A DNA stretch of 64,000 bases from Ulva prolifera (Eukaryota; Chlorophyta; Ulvophyceae; Ulvales; Ulvaceae). The first letter of the stretch is position 1. Each line of letters opens with the position of its first letter. The translations under genes and the position numbers were made by a program. The notes under the pieces were generated by a model. The model was given only the letters and a program-made list of their open reading frames with translations. It had not been told where the DNA came from and made no database searches. This document shows positions 36,695-48,477 of the stretch, piece by piece. The stretch lies in contig CM041198.1 of NCBI GenBank assembly GCA_023078555.1, positions 1,080,856 through 1,144,855 of the forward strand, given 5' to 3'.

Positions 36695-37503
36695 GTGAGT
36701 CCATGCCGCGCTGACACGGCTCACGTTGCAGACTCGGGGAGTCAATGTCTTCAACAGTGGCGCCCAGCACCGTGTACTTACACAGGGCAGAGGCCTGGCA
36801 TGCTACCGGTTCTCACAGCCATGTATGCATGCACTCCACATTGTGATTGGCCCTGGCTTCCGCGATTTGCAGAGGGCGGCTTGCATGAGCCTGCAAAATT
36901 GGTGGCACTCTCCTCCTTTCACATGGCACATGCAGTGTACAGATGTGAAGCTGCAGGCCTCGGTTTGCAATAGCACCATGGGCAGTGAACTTGGACTTGT
37001 GCCTGGACGCACATGGCGGAGCGTACCTGACAATGAGGCTCTGGCATGCCTGACTGCAAGCCTGTGCAAATGTCGTCCACATGCTTTTATTTTAATTAAC
37101 CATGCAGCTAGTGGTGTTGTAGCCTGAGCTGTGGCTGCAGGAGCAACTTTCTACCATCTGACCGAGTGCTTTGTCACTTCTCTGCAGTCTTGTTTGACCT
37201 GCATTCCAGCAACATGCCTTGAAATGAATGGCCCCGTGTCGCATGTGCTGAGGCCGATCGATCAATCCAGCTCTGTCAGACAGCAGCAATGCGCTCTTTA
37301 CCTGGCATGTCTGCCTGTCTTGACAACACCGTGACAGAGTGCAGCAGCAGCAGCTATGAGCAGCAGCGCTGACACAATTGTGCAAGGATGTGAATAGTTA
37401 CTGCATCCCAGCCTTGTCCACACGGCCACAAACATGGAAAGCCAGTACCAGCTATAGGTCGGCACAGATGCACTCTAGAAGTCAGCTACAGGCACCACCA
37501 GTC
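36695..37503. other. Intergenic, no gene recognised
   Basis: The stretch sits between the broken BTB exon (+) and the stop codon of the USP gene (-). A frame at 36726..37127 (+) is open for 133 codons but matches nothing and lacks the expected LRR continuation. Confidence 0.4.
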
Positions 37504-40500
37504 TCACTGCGAGGAAGCTCGTCGTCGGTAGAACAGGATGTATGCTGAGGCGCTGACAACATCATCTGGCTCCATTGGCGTCACTGTCCGGTCATTGTAT
37601 TTGTACCAGCCATGAACATGGCCAAATGGAGTATCTGCCGTCAACATGCTATCATGCCGGCAGTATGCTGTATAATGCCCGCTTGCATGATTGTCTCCGA
37701 TGTGATTTGAGACAGCGAAGCAGTCAAACAGGTCTGGCTGATTGCGTTCGTTTCGGAATGCCCCCATGTCCAGCCCCTGAACAGCAGCTCTCCATCCTGA
37801 TCATTGTCTGTGCAGCTTCATGCATGGAAGAGTGCAGCAGAACAGGAAAAGGCAACGGGAGCATGGCCGGGGATTTGATAGAAACTGAGTCACTTATCAC
37901 ACCTCCAAAGGGAAGGTGACCAGGTGTTTGATTTTCCTAGTGCCAGATGGCAATGCACGTCCGCCAGGAGGGGGAGGCTTCTTCACTTTTGCAATGTAAA
38001 TGAACCGCTGGAGGTAGATGATGAGTACATTCGGTACACGTCGAATGTCATGACTTTCCCGTGCTGTGCTGTTGCATTTCTCCTGCTTCAGTCTACCATT
38101 GCCTGCAACCTGGTCATCTTTGCAGCCCGAGCATGTGTAGTCTGAAACAATGAGTTCCGACAGCGTTGCCTGCACAGACTGGGAAGATGACGAGCAGCAC
38201 GACAGGCTTGCTGCCCGCTACAACATGCTGTACACGTGTTGCTTCGTGCGCAATGAACCAAAGTGCTGCACAAGCAGCTGGAAGGCGCCATGCCGGGCAG
38301 ATCTGCGGGTCCAGTATGTCGGCTTGCGCAGCACCTGGGATCTGATGACCTTTCAGTGCCTGTGCCTGCAGGCATGCATGATGGCATACAGTTTTGACTG
38401 GCCCAGGACTATTTCAATTGCCTCAGAGAGCAGGTCTGCACCCAGATGTAGTCTTCCAGCTTGACAGGGTCCCGCTCTCCATCAGAGACAAGCTTGTAGA
38501 CCATCGCTTTGGAAAAAGGCGCCGCATGTTGCATTGAAGTTATGTCTTCAAGCATGAGTAGCAGGGATGGTCTTGTCTGGGCGTCGTCAGGCGGTGTTGT
38601 CACGGGCGTGCCATCTGCCATCACCGCGACCAGCCTGAAGCCCGCTGCTGTCTCGTCCTGCTGTCCTGCAAATCGTGACAACATGACCACGGTCAGGCCT
38701 TGCAAGCCACTGAAAGGGCTCAAGGTGACATGACATGTGTGGCAGCTCCGTTCACTCCGATGCCGCGTCCCCCGGCAGCTGCAGCAGCTTTGCGGTTGCT
38801 GGGGCAGCTTGTCCCGCACGTGCTGGTGTATGCTACGTCGTGTGTTGCTGGTACAGGTTCATTGCAGGTTCACGCTGGCTGTGCGTAAATTTGCACTCAT
38901 TTTTGCCGGATCGGGGGCCTTTGCCTCTTGTGTGGCCAAGATATGGGGGCCTTTGAGACCCACAGGATACTGCCTCTCTTCAACAGCCCGTCGAAGTCAT
39001 TTGGGCACAGCCTTGAGCTGAATGACACATCCGAACCTGCATCGCCTGCAATGAATTGCCACTGCGCATCTAGCTGCACATCTTCCAGACATCTGCTGCA
39101 AGCGTCGCTGTCCTTGGCGTTCCGCAAAGCTGTCGAAGGGACCATGGCTGGAAGTGCAAAGGGTGTGCAAACAACAACGAACCTGGCCACATGCGCTCTT
39201 TTACGCGACGAAAGACATCGCAATCCTGACTCAGAACTAGTTTCTCGCCACAGGCGTGAGGGTCGTGGTCTGCCGCGCATTTTGCGGACGGGCCAGTAGC
39301 CCACTTGATTTCCGACGTTCTTACGCGCAGTAAGAGTGGCAACCAGTCGTCCGTGCGAGGCATGATCGTTACATGCATGCTGCATGCTTCTTCTTGACCA
39401 TGATCTCGCAGGTGTTGGTAAACCAGCACCTGATCTTTGTGCCTGCAAAACAGTGGTCACGTCCGAGGCCTGTGGCCCTGCCACACTGGAGGAAGTTGCT
39501 TTCTTATGTTCAGGCACGAGCAAACATGCAATGTCTGGACTCATGGATCTGGATGGTGCCAGGAACACAGGACGCACCAGCTGCGTGCCACTGCTGTGTT
39601 GTCCTCAAGAACTTGTAGCTTGCGGAATGCACAACCGTCAGCATTCTGCAGTGCTGCGGCTGTCAACGTGTGATGTGCGACATCGGGTGACGCGTCAATC
39701 ACCCTGGCCACGGAGTTCAGCAGTGAGCCCACTGTCGCACAGGGAGACACGCTGACACAGTATTCCTTCAGCTGCAAAGCGCTGGTCATCGGCACCAGGA
39801 TGACCCGCCAAGACACTGGCTCGGGCATGGTGACGAATAGGTTCCAGGATTTTGCGTCCGTCTGTAATTTATGTGTGCACCTGGCGCACTGCCTTGTTGA
39901 CCGGACCCATACCTGGCACTGATCTTCAATCGTTGAATGGTACGTCCTGCATGATTGGCTTACATTTGCGTACCCCAAATCTCACGTAGGATGTGCTGCC
40001 GGAGTGCGTGGACAGCATCGACATCACGGCCAATGTCGGAGCGATTTGCTGCACACTCCACATGACAGTGATCAAGAACAGAGCATGTCTAACAGCAACT
40101 GTTCAGATTGCATGCAGGCAAAGCAAGCCGGCAAGAGTTGATCAATACAAAAAAAATGCGTCGATTGGAACGAAACATAGATCCCCATGGCATGTGCACA
40201 CATCGAATCCACCAGAGAGCAAAGTCCGCAGTTGACGCACAGTCCAAGTAGGCTAGAGTGGCGCTGAAGACAAAAATAGATATGCGGAATCATGCCTGAT
40301 GCTTCTCTCTGTCGCTGCCTGGGCCGACCGCACTTCATCTGCCGAACAGGCAGTTTGCGAGATGCCTTCATCTTCATCAAGATCTGTGTCAGTGCAGTGT
40401 CTGCTCTCACGCCACTGCATTGCTTCATGCAGCAATTGCAGTAGTGCTGTAAGGAATTCATTGGCATCATGCTGCTGGCCTCCTTCGAAGTCCTTGACAA

Positions 40501-43500
40501 GACTGACAAATTTGCTTTTGAAGTCGTGAGGTGATATGTACCCCAGGCCATCACTGAGCTGCATTTTCTGTGCCAGCTCACTGAGAGCCGACGCAATCTC
40601 CCTTTTCTGCGTCAGCAATCCGTCCGCATCTCCTGGGTCCCCTTGCCCCAGATCATCCTGCCTGTCTGTCTGGAGGAGCACCCACAGCTGTGGCACACAG
40701 TGGATCAGGCACTGCAGCACGCTGTTCATGTAGCACGTGTTCCCGAGGTTCGTCAAGCCCTTGCGCGGTGCGGCCTGGACCACAGCACTGCTACCTCCTG
40801 GCACAGCTGGCCGCTGGCTGATGTTGGGGCGGTGGATGCCCACATTTGCACCTGCACGCATCCATTCACTAGCTGCCCAAATGAGACCCGAAGCACGGGT
40901 TCCCGTTGCACAGGCAGCTTCCGCACCCGAACGCTGAGGTTCATATGCATGCTGGTCACCTCCTGGTCGACCCGTGGGCGCTGCATCTTGAGGCGGAGAT
41001 TGCGACTGATCCTCGCCGTTTGTGCGGGGGCTCTTCCCACTGTGGCCATGGACTTCATATGCATGCTGGTCACCTCCTGGACGACCAGTGGGCTCCACGT
41101 CGCACTCATCATCTCGAGGCGGAGATTGCTGCTGATCCTCGCCGTTTGTGCGGGGGCTCTTCCCACTCTGGCCATGGACCTCATGGGTGCCGTGCAAGAC
41201 AAACCACTGCAAAGCAGCCTCCTGCACGGGCTGCAGCTGCTGCAGCAGAGACGTCAGCGTCTGCAGCATATCCTCTGCTGTCTCTTCAGGGCCCCGGGAT
41301 GGCATACGCGTCTCCTGCGTCTCGCGAGGCCACACATGGTACTTCCACAGGTGGACTGCGTAAGCATCCATGGAATCATGACCAGGGTAGATACGGGACA
41401 GAGCCATTGCCCAGAGGTACGCAATCCAGGCCATCAGGCCACACGCAACCCTGAAGACAACCTGATCTTCTGTGTCATACACAGTGCCAGGGTATACTGC
41501 CAGTCCGCCCGCAAAAAATGCAAAGATGGATGTCAGGAGCGTCGCAAACAGCAGCGCGCACGCAAACGCGTACTGCACCCACATCCCGCCGGCAGCGACG
41601 AGCGGGGCCACAGGCTGGTTGGCGGGGATCCCCGTCACCATGACAAAGAGGATCGTGGTCATGGAAAGGACGAAGGCCACCTGCTGGGCGCGGTAGAACA
41701 CTTGCAGCCATCTGACCGAGTGGGAGGTCAAACTCACATCTGAAGCTTCAGCATCGTCCTCGGCGGGACTGAAATCTTCGACTGTGGAGGGTGAGAAGTC
41801 AAACGAAACGAGGGAGGCAGTCGCGAGCAGGGCTGCAATGACTGAGAGCTTCTCCAGGGCCGAGCGGCGCCCAGCGCTGTCCCTCAGCAGCCGCTCCAGC
41901 GCCCGCTGCTCCCGTCGTTTAGCCACAGCAGCCATCAAATCGCCGAGCCGCCAGTTCGAGATGCCGTTGTCGTACGCATCGTCTTCTGTGTTCTGGGGCA
42001 GGTGGCTGTCAGACGTGACAACAGTGCATGTGGTGGGCACTCGGCTCCTTCTTGAATAAGTCAATATGCGTATGCAGATTTCGACGAAAGCGACCACCGC
42101 CCCAACTGCGGCCACGCCTCCTGCCCACAGGCCAATGCCACCACGCTGCTGGCTGTCGGTCAGCCCATGTGTCAATACCCAGGCCAGAAGGCCGATGATG
42201 GCCCCGGTGATGGCTGAAGTCCAGAGGTACGTGACGAGGCGTATATATGGTCTGTCTTTGTCAGGGTCGAGAGCTGACACATTTCGCATAGCGGTCAGCG
42301 CAATGCGAGTAGTCGACCATATCGTAGGCTTAGGCACTGCATATGGCATGATTTTGGCCGCAAGTCCGACTGGGATTGACCGCACACTGCTGCTGCCTCC
42401 TTGATTGCGAGCTTCTGGTGCGGCTGCCTCGGCTTGCGTTGCTGAAATCCGTGCCTGCTGAGGCGCCTGTGCGGTGGCCGCCGTGCCCCTTGAAAATAGA
42501 TTGCACCCCTCCCATATCGCCTTCAGGATCACCAGTTTGTCCTTGTCGTAGCCAACCATTCTCTGTGCCCCTATAACAGCTTCCTGACCACGATCTTGCA
42601 CCCATGCACAAATATCGTGTGGGAGGGAGTCAATACTTGAACCTGCCAGGATCAGGCTTGTGAGCGCAGCAAGGCGGCTCACAGAGGGAGGGAGGTATGT
42701 CATGCTGCTGCAGCCGTACAGGTTCAGCCGCTCAAGATTGCTGAGCTTCACAATGCCATCAGGTAGCGACTCCAGGCTGCTGCACGCCTCTAGGTCAAGG
42801 CTGGTCAAGCTGTGCGGCCCGGTGACATCAGAGTGGAGATGTGTGACGCGCCTGCAGTGGCGCACGGACAGCTCGCGCAGATCTGCCAGGTTTGTGACTC
42901 CTCGAGGCACCACCTCCAGCTTGGAGCAGTGGGCGATATCGAGAGCCTTCAGGGCTGGCAGCTTGCTCAAGACATACTCCGGAATCGTCTTCGGCCGCAC
43001 AGGCTTAGCAACATTGCTTTGCATGTCATGTAGGATCAGCCGAGTTAATGCACACTCGTAGCCACCCTCTGGCAAGTTGCTTCCTGGAGGTTCAAAGTGC
43101 TTGGGGGCTATCTGCAAAAAAAATTGACATGTCTTGACGCATTATGTACATGTGCATGTAGCTCTGTTGTTCTCACATATGTACTGCCAATGTGAACACA
43201 CCACCTACGTGTACACATGTACACACTGTTACTGGCAGTAGCCATCCACAGCTGTACAGGCACAGCGTTGAGGCGGCCCCCTCATCAATCCATGTGCAGC
43301 AGACACAGACCTGAGACTTTCACGCTGAGGGGGCACTGTCAGCGTGAAAGTCTCAGGTCTATGTCTATTGCAAATGGATTGCTGACAGTGCAAAAGCTCC
43401 TTTTTATTTGGAGGTCGCATGACAGTATGGGTTTCCTTCTGCATGCGCTTTGGAGTATCAGTTCACAGGAGGAGGCCCTGTGAATTGCGTGCGGTTGTCT

Positions 43501-45210
43501 GAAGGGCGGTTTCAGATGGTTTTGTGCTCCCAAGTATCTGGAGTTGTCAAATGTCCGGTATACGCAACAGATATGGTGAAGTAAGTCCAGATTTACCTTA
43601 CTCGAGTTGATGTATCTGCGTTCCTCTATGTCCCAGCAGGGACTCAATCGGAGATGCACTAGCCACTATCATAATGCTGATGCAGCAAACTCGGGCTAGA
43701 TACGCATGCAGTGTACGTTATCAAAGACGCAGGTAGCACCACAGCATCCGCGCAGGATGATGCAGTGTGTGCTGCACACCTGCATGCTGCAGGCATCATA
43801 GCAACCACAGACTAGTCCTAGACATACTCCAGAGAAGCCCACCTGCTCAAAGTTCAGAGACGCTCGCAGGTCCTCCAACTTGGTCATGTCAGCCAGCACC
43901 TCAGACACAAACTTCACCTGATCCAGCGCCGCGCAGCCGATGATATCGAGCTGTTGCAGCAGACCAAGCTGATTTGGCGATTCTGGCAGCTGAGATATCA
44001 GCAGAGGCCTGTGCTTGTGGTAGCTGAGCCCTATCAGCTTCTGCGTTTCCTCCTGCGCTGGTCCACCTGCCGCACTATTTTCGCCGGGCGGCCGTACGGC
44101 TCGGAACTGGAGCTTCGGGCATGGGCTGTTGCTGTGCTCATAGCCAAACTTCTGCAAGGACACGGGCAGGACAAGGCCGATATCCCCGCCACTGCCGCCT
44201 GTTGGCATACCCGCGGATGGATCATGAGACACCATTTGCCTCAAGGCTGACACTGAGCCCACCACCAGCTGCCGCAGCGCTGTGTGCCGCGCATCAATGC
44301 TGACCGAAAGCGCACTGCAGTTGCGCACCACGCAGAGCTCAAGCTTCGGGAGGGCGACCTGCGACAGCTCCAGGTCTACCGATAGTTTCGGGCAGGACCG
44401 CAGGATCAGGCACTGTAGGCTCTCGCTCCTCAGTGAGCCTTCTTGTGAGAAGCTGTGGAACTTTCGGCAGTCATCGAACACAAGCGTGCGAAGGGATGAG
44501 CATCCGGAGAGGTTGCCTGGCCACTCCCGCAGCTGGTCGCAGCTCCCGAAGACCAGCCGCACAAGTCCCGCAAGCATGCTGCCCGGCGCGATTGCTGTGT
44601 AGAGCTTTAGGAACACCTCTGGAGGCGGACACGACACGACCGCGATCTGCTTCACGCCCAGGTGGCTCTCATGTAAAGCATCAGCTGCGTTGCGGTCCGT
44701 GAACAGCAGGCAGCCTGCGAAGCGGCCAGGGTCGTTGACGCTGTCGTCGATGTCTGCTGTTGCGGCGGGACCGAACGTGCACTGGGGGTGATATACGTGC
44801 TCATGGTGCAGAAAGTCTGGGGCATGCTGAATGTGCGCCCTCAGGTTGCAGACAACACAGATCTCCTCTTCGTCGCTGGAGAACGGCATCTGTGAAGTAC
44901 AGTGAAGTGGATCTGATTCTACTGAGCCGTATCCTAAAGACGACATTGACAACGGCATCTGTGTGCTCTGACCATGTCCCGAGAGGTCCTGTGGGGCGGG
45001 CGCAGCTGCTTCAGGCGCCTCTGGGTCGGGTTCTTCCGGATCGGGCTCCGGTTGGGTTTCATCTGTCGGCGGGTCCGCCCGCCCGCTGCTGCTTCTGCGG
45101 CAACAGTGACACCAGCTAAGCGCGGCGCCATTGCTGTCACCTGGATTCCCCGCACCACCAAGCTCTAGATCAGGCCCTTCATCTGGATGCACTGGCTTCA
45201 TCTGGCACAT
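37504..45210 (-). CDS. LRR-transmembrane-USP fusion deubiquitinase
   Basis: In transcript order the supported exons are 45210..43843 and 43111 to about 40470-40255, then segments near 39.96-39.64, 39.58-39.44 and 38.7 kb (ending 38442), then 38169..37903 and 37776..37504; middle borders are unresolved. Exon 1 holds leucine-rich repeats (residues 180-456). Exon 2 continues the LRRs (to about 610), then about six membrane segments (746-1030), a repeated linker, and the USP Cys box GLTNLGNTCYMNSVLQCL with catalytic Cys1249 (codon 40735..40733) and QQHDANEF. Later segments give zinc-type CARC and CSGC pairs, NVLIIYLQRF, and the His box SGHYTAYC (His codon 37677..37675) with WYKYNDRTVTP. USP enzymes remove ubiquitin, and all catalytic boxes are present. 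A membrane-bound LRR deubiquitinase is the reading. Exons upstream of 45210 are possible. Confidence 0.88.
40941..41177 (-). repeat. Tandem duplication in the USP gene linker
   Basis: Two in-frame units of about 114-126 bp encode HGxSGKSPRTNGEDQ, then a short variable stretch, then PTGRPGGDQHAYE. One unit carries four extra codons (CDVE). The duplication sits between the membrane domain and the USP domain (residues about 1101-1180). Confidence 0.9.
43282..43385 (-). repeat. Inverted repeat / hairpin in a USP gene intron
   Basis: Two 47-base arms, 43282..43328 and 43339..43385, flank a 10-base loop. The inner 22 bases pair perfectly and about five of the outer 25 differ. On the minus strand, which is the sense of the host intron (43842..43112), two of those differences become G-U wobbles. 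The fold suggests an intronic small-RNA precursor or a small foldback transposon. Confidence 0.85.
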
Positions 45211-46572
45211 GCATCACTTCAGCATCTGCATGGCCACAGCAGGAGATCAGCTGGACCAGTGCTCCTCCGGGAAAGAACTGGGGTGAACGAGACGATTGAT
45301 GCTCAGCGCAGGCAGAGGCTGCTGGTCTGAGCAATCCTGTAGAAGGTGTCACAGATCATGCATACATACAGTCAGGTAGCATGCCCGGCCTCTGTCCGTA
45401 TTAACTACATACAGGTAGGGCTGTGGTGCGAGCTCGTGCCCGGCGTAAGGCCATCAATGCGTAAGTAGGTTTGGGAATGGACTCCGTGACCGGTGGCATG
45501 CCCGGCCTCTGTCCTCTGTAACTACATGCATGCATGTACGTCTGCATGCGTGCTTCCCGCTGCGATGAGGGTGAGCCAAGTGAGGGCGGGCTGCACGGGG
45601 GGAGGCGCGAAGACACGGTGTGCCAGGCAGTGCACACTTTCGCCGATGCAGCAAGCCAACCACGAGATCTGACGAGGCTAGGTTGACCCAGCCCAGTGCG
45701 AGGAAACATCTCTGTCTGCATACATGCTTGCAGCCGGGCCAATCGATGTTGTCAATGCCATGGTTCGGCAGCGTGGTGGGTGGGCTCTGCTCAAACCACA
45801 GTGTGCGATGCGCGTGCGCAGCAGTGTTCATCGGGCCCGAACACATAGAACAACTCCGAACATTCACATCTAATTTCGGGGTGACAGCCCTGGAAATGCT
45901 GCAAAGCGACCCAACACTGGTGCGCAGCCCGCTTCAGAATTGGGCATGCCCAAATCAGCATACCCAACTCAATGTTTGTAATTGTGCGTGTGGAAGGATC
46001 ATGGTCCTCATCGTCTGTCTGTGTTTTGGGGGGCATGTGTCATCACGCTTGAGTATGACCACATCCAGACCCCACGAATAGAACAGGCCTTCCAATCGGG
46101 CATAAATCTATGCACCAGCTCGGCTACACACGTTTGAGGGGCACCGTAGGGGCAACAGCATAAGCTACCCACGGCGTAGACACATCTTCAACATGGCTCC
46201 TATCTATCTTTCTCCTACCCCCTTCATCAAGGAGCATGACACCTGGGCAGCGACAGCATCCTGAGCCGAAGTGTACACGCCGCCAAGAAGCAACTCCCCA
46301 CACCACAGCTGCTAGCCTGCCATGATCCTTGCCAGGATCAAGTTACGACATGTTACACCATGGCGCCTAGGCTGGCAGCTGCTGCTGCCACCACGCTGCA
46401 GCACCTGCTGCTGCATGCCCACCCCTCAATTGCTGCCATAAGCAAGCATCGACTTTGGTGACAATGGTGTGGAATGAGGTTACCGGCACTACATTTTGGG
46501 CGCCAGAGCAGTGCTTTCGATCGATGTACGTATCAAGAATGTCATTTTATGAACTGAAAGCAGCAGACTCTG
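45211..46572. other. 5' flank of the USP gene, no further gene recognised
   Basis: The stretch contains the duplicated segment 45375..45538 and a 153-codon frame at 45620..46081 (+) without recognisable similarity. The USP promoter should lie here. Confidence 0.4.
45375..45538 (+). repeat. Direct repeat, two copies of about 45 bp
   Basis: Copies at 45375..45417 and 45492..45538 share GCATGCCCGGCCTCTGTCC followed by a TAACTACAT segment. Confidence 0.85.
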
Positions 46573-46613
46573 TCACTTGCTAGCGCCAACGTTGGCCATG
46601 GCCTCCTGGAACA

Positions 46614-46814
46614 GGGGGGTCTGCACTCGGGCCATGCACACGTCCACCGGGAACGCGAGCCACTCAGACCTCGCCCAGGGCCCTAGGCGGTGTGTATAGA
46701 ATCACAATAACACACTGAATACACACAGGCGGTCCCTGGGCGAAACGTAGAAAGGTGCCCAGGGAAAGGCCTGTTTTCGCCCCAAATGCCGATTTCAGCG
46801 CACGCCCAGTGAGC
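46614..46814 (-). repeat. Dispersed repeat, copy 1
   Basis: The reverse complement of this stretch matches 48231..48477 in segments: CTCACTGGGCGTGC, CCGCCTGTGTG, GTTATTGTGA, the GCCCAGGGCCC palindrome region, and GCGTTCCCGGTGGACGTG. On the minus strand, a frame leaving the element reads LAFPVDVCMARVQTPLF and ends at a stop codon at 46575..46573, so the repeat may have picked up or contributed a terminal exon. The repeat family is unknown. Confidence 0.8.
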
Positions 46815-48230
46815 ACAGTGGGTTGAAAACACCCTAAAAACACTATAACATGTCTCATGGATGTTCAGTGATCTATCAATCTGTGTCGTGCGGGTATGTC
46901 CGACGTGTCTGTGATGCAGTCATGGAGAGCGGACACCACGCCGACCTAGACCGGCTTAGCTACCACAGACTCAGCGACTGAGTGAAGTTAAGTGACTAGC
47001 ATTGCTGTTGGTTTCTGCCGGAACTTGCGGGCAATTTCTGCACCTCGTGAGTTTGCAAAGACGCAAAACAGCCGTGTCAGCAAAGACGCAACATATCATT
47101 CCAATCGACCACAGCATATACGTACACATACCAAAAATCATCGGCCCCAGATGACTCAGGATCTCTAATCTCGGTGGGGAAGGCAGCATTGCTCTTCCGT
47201 CACAGTGATTGAAAGGACGCTGCCGTACACCGGCTCATCAAAGCCACGGCAAGAATGATCCCTGCGCGATCTACAAATCGCAGTCATAATTTTCGCCTGT
47301 GTACATCAGCTCCTTCTTCGTTTTGGAGGGCACGGAGGCGCTGCGAATCTGGCTGTGACGGTCGCGACAGCATGTTCACGATAATTTTCACACACATGTG
47401 TTCAGCACTACGCAATAAATTGTCGCTATTCAACCAGCACCGATCCACGTGAGTGATTCGTGGTCTATCATGATGTCATCAGTGGGCGTAATGTGGCAGG
47501 TCACAGATGCAAGCACACAAAGAGGCTGTGTGTAAGGCATTCTTGCTTTCCTACACCTGTGATGCAGTTCAGAATCCCATGACAGCGATGCAGAGCTCAT
47601 GCTGAGTTCTTCTCGCGTAAATATTCTTTTGCATTCTTTTCCACAGCAGTATACGGTCAACTGCATCGGTTTTCTGCCTGTTGCAAAAGGCTACCATGCA
47701 ATCAGCATATAACCTGACTGGCATCCTTCAGATGTGAAATCGCATGCAATACAATCTAGATGCAACTAAATGATACCGTCATTTATGACAAACATGCCAG
47801 ATGTATCAACCAGGCCAGTTGCATCCACGTGGTGTCAATACAATGACCTTCATCATGTGGACAGCCGCTTGATCAGCCTTGATCACAGCTGTCGATATCG
47901 TTGAACGTATCCCGATTGTACCATAATTTAAGCACGCACGCCTATTGAAGCCTATTGTTGTATACTCATGCCATGTACGGGACACGCCAGAACGAAATGG
48001 GGTCAGAGCCGCTGAAGCAATCAGCCGCACAGCGACAAAGCAACCCATTCCCAAGGGTGAAAAACACTTGTATTGATTCTTTATCGCGCTCCAATCGCGC
48101 TGAGCAGCTGCCTACATGTGGCAGCACATGACCCCACAAGTCACAACGGCTAGGACGCCTTCCACAGCAATCGATAAATACAAAGATAACGTCCCACTAT
48201 GGAATATAAGCATAATAAGGGTTTCCTGGG
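46815..48230. other. Spacer between inverted repeat copies, no gene recognised
   Basis: The 1.4 kb between the two oppositely oriented repeats contains only short frames on both strands and nothing resembling a transposase. Confidence 0.45.
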
Positions 48231-48477
48231 CTCACTGGGCGTGCTCTGGGCACGCGCTGGGCGCTGTAGGCGCTCCCTGGGCGAAATGGGTCATTCTGCC
48301 CAGGCATGCACACGCTTTTCGACGAAAAGACTGCTTTCGCCCAGCGACGTGAGACGACCGCCTGTGTGCATTCAGTATGTTATTGTGAGTCCATAGACAC
48401 CGCCCAGGGCCCTGGGCGATGTCTGAGTGGCTAGCGTTCCCGGTGGACGTGTGCATGTCCCGAGTGCAGACCCCCCT
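48231..48477 (+). repeat. Dispersed repeat, copy 2 (inverted relative to copy 1)
   Basis: Homologous to copy 1 in opposite orientation. It holds several CCCTGGGC/GCCCAGGG motifs and a perfect 18-bp palindrome at 48401..48418 (CGCCCAGGG and its complement), which has one change in copy 1. The extra length compared with copy 1 is in the middle. Confidence 0.8.

Noticed and set aside
39949..40060. A 17-base intron joining two USP segments
   Set aside because: It would satisfy the reading phase, but 17 bases is below normal intron size and other donors are possible, so the junction is left unresolved.
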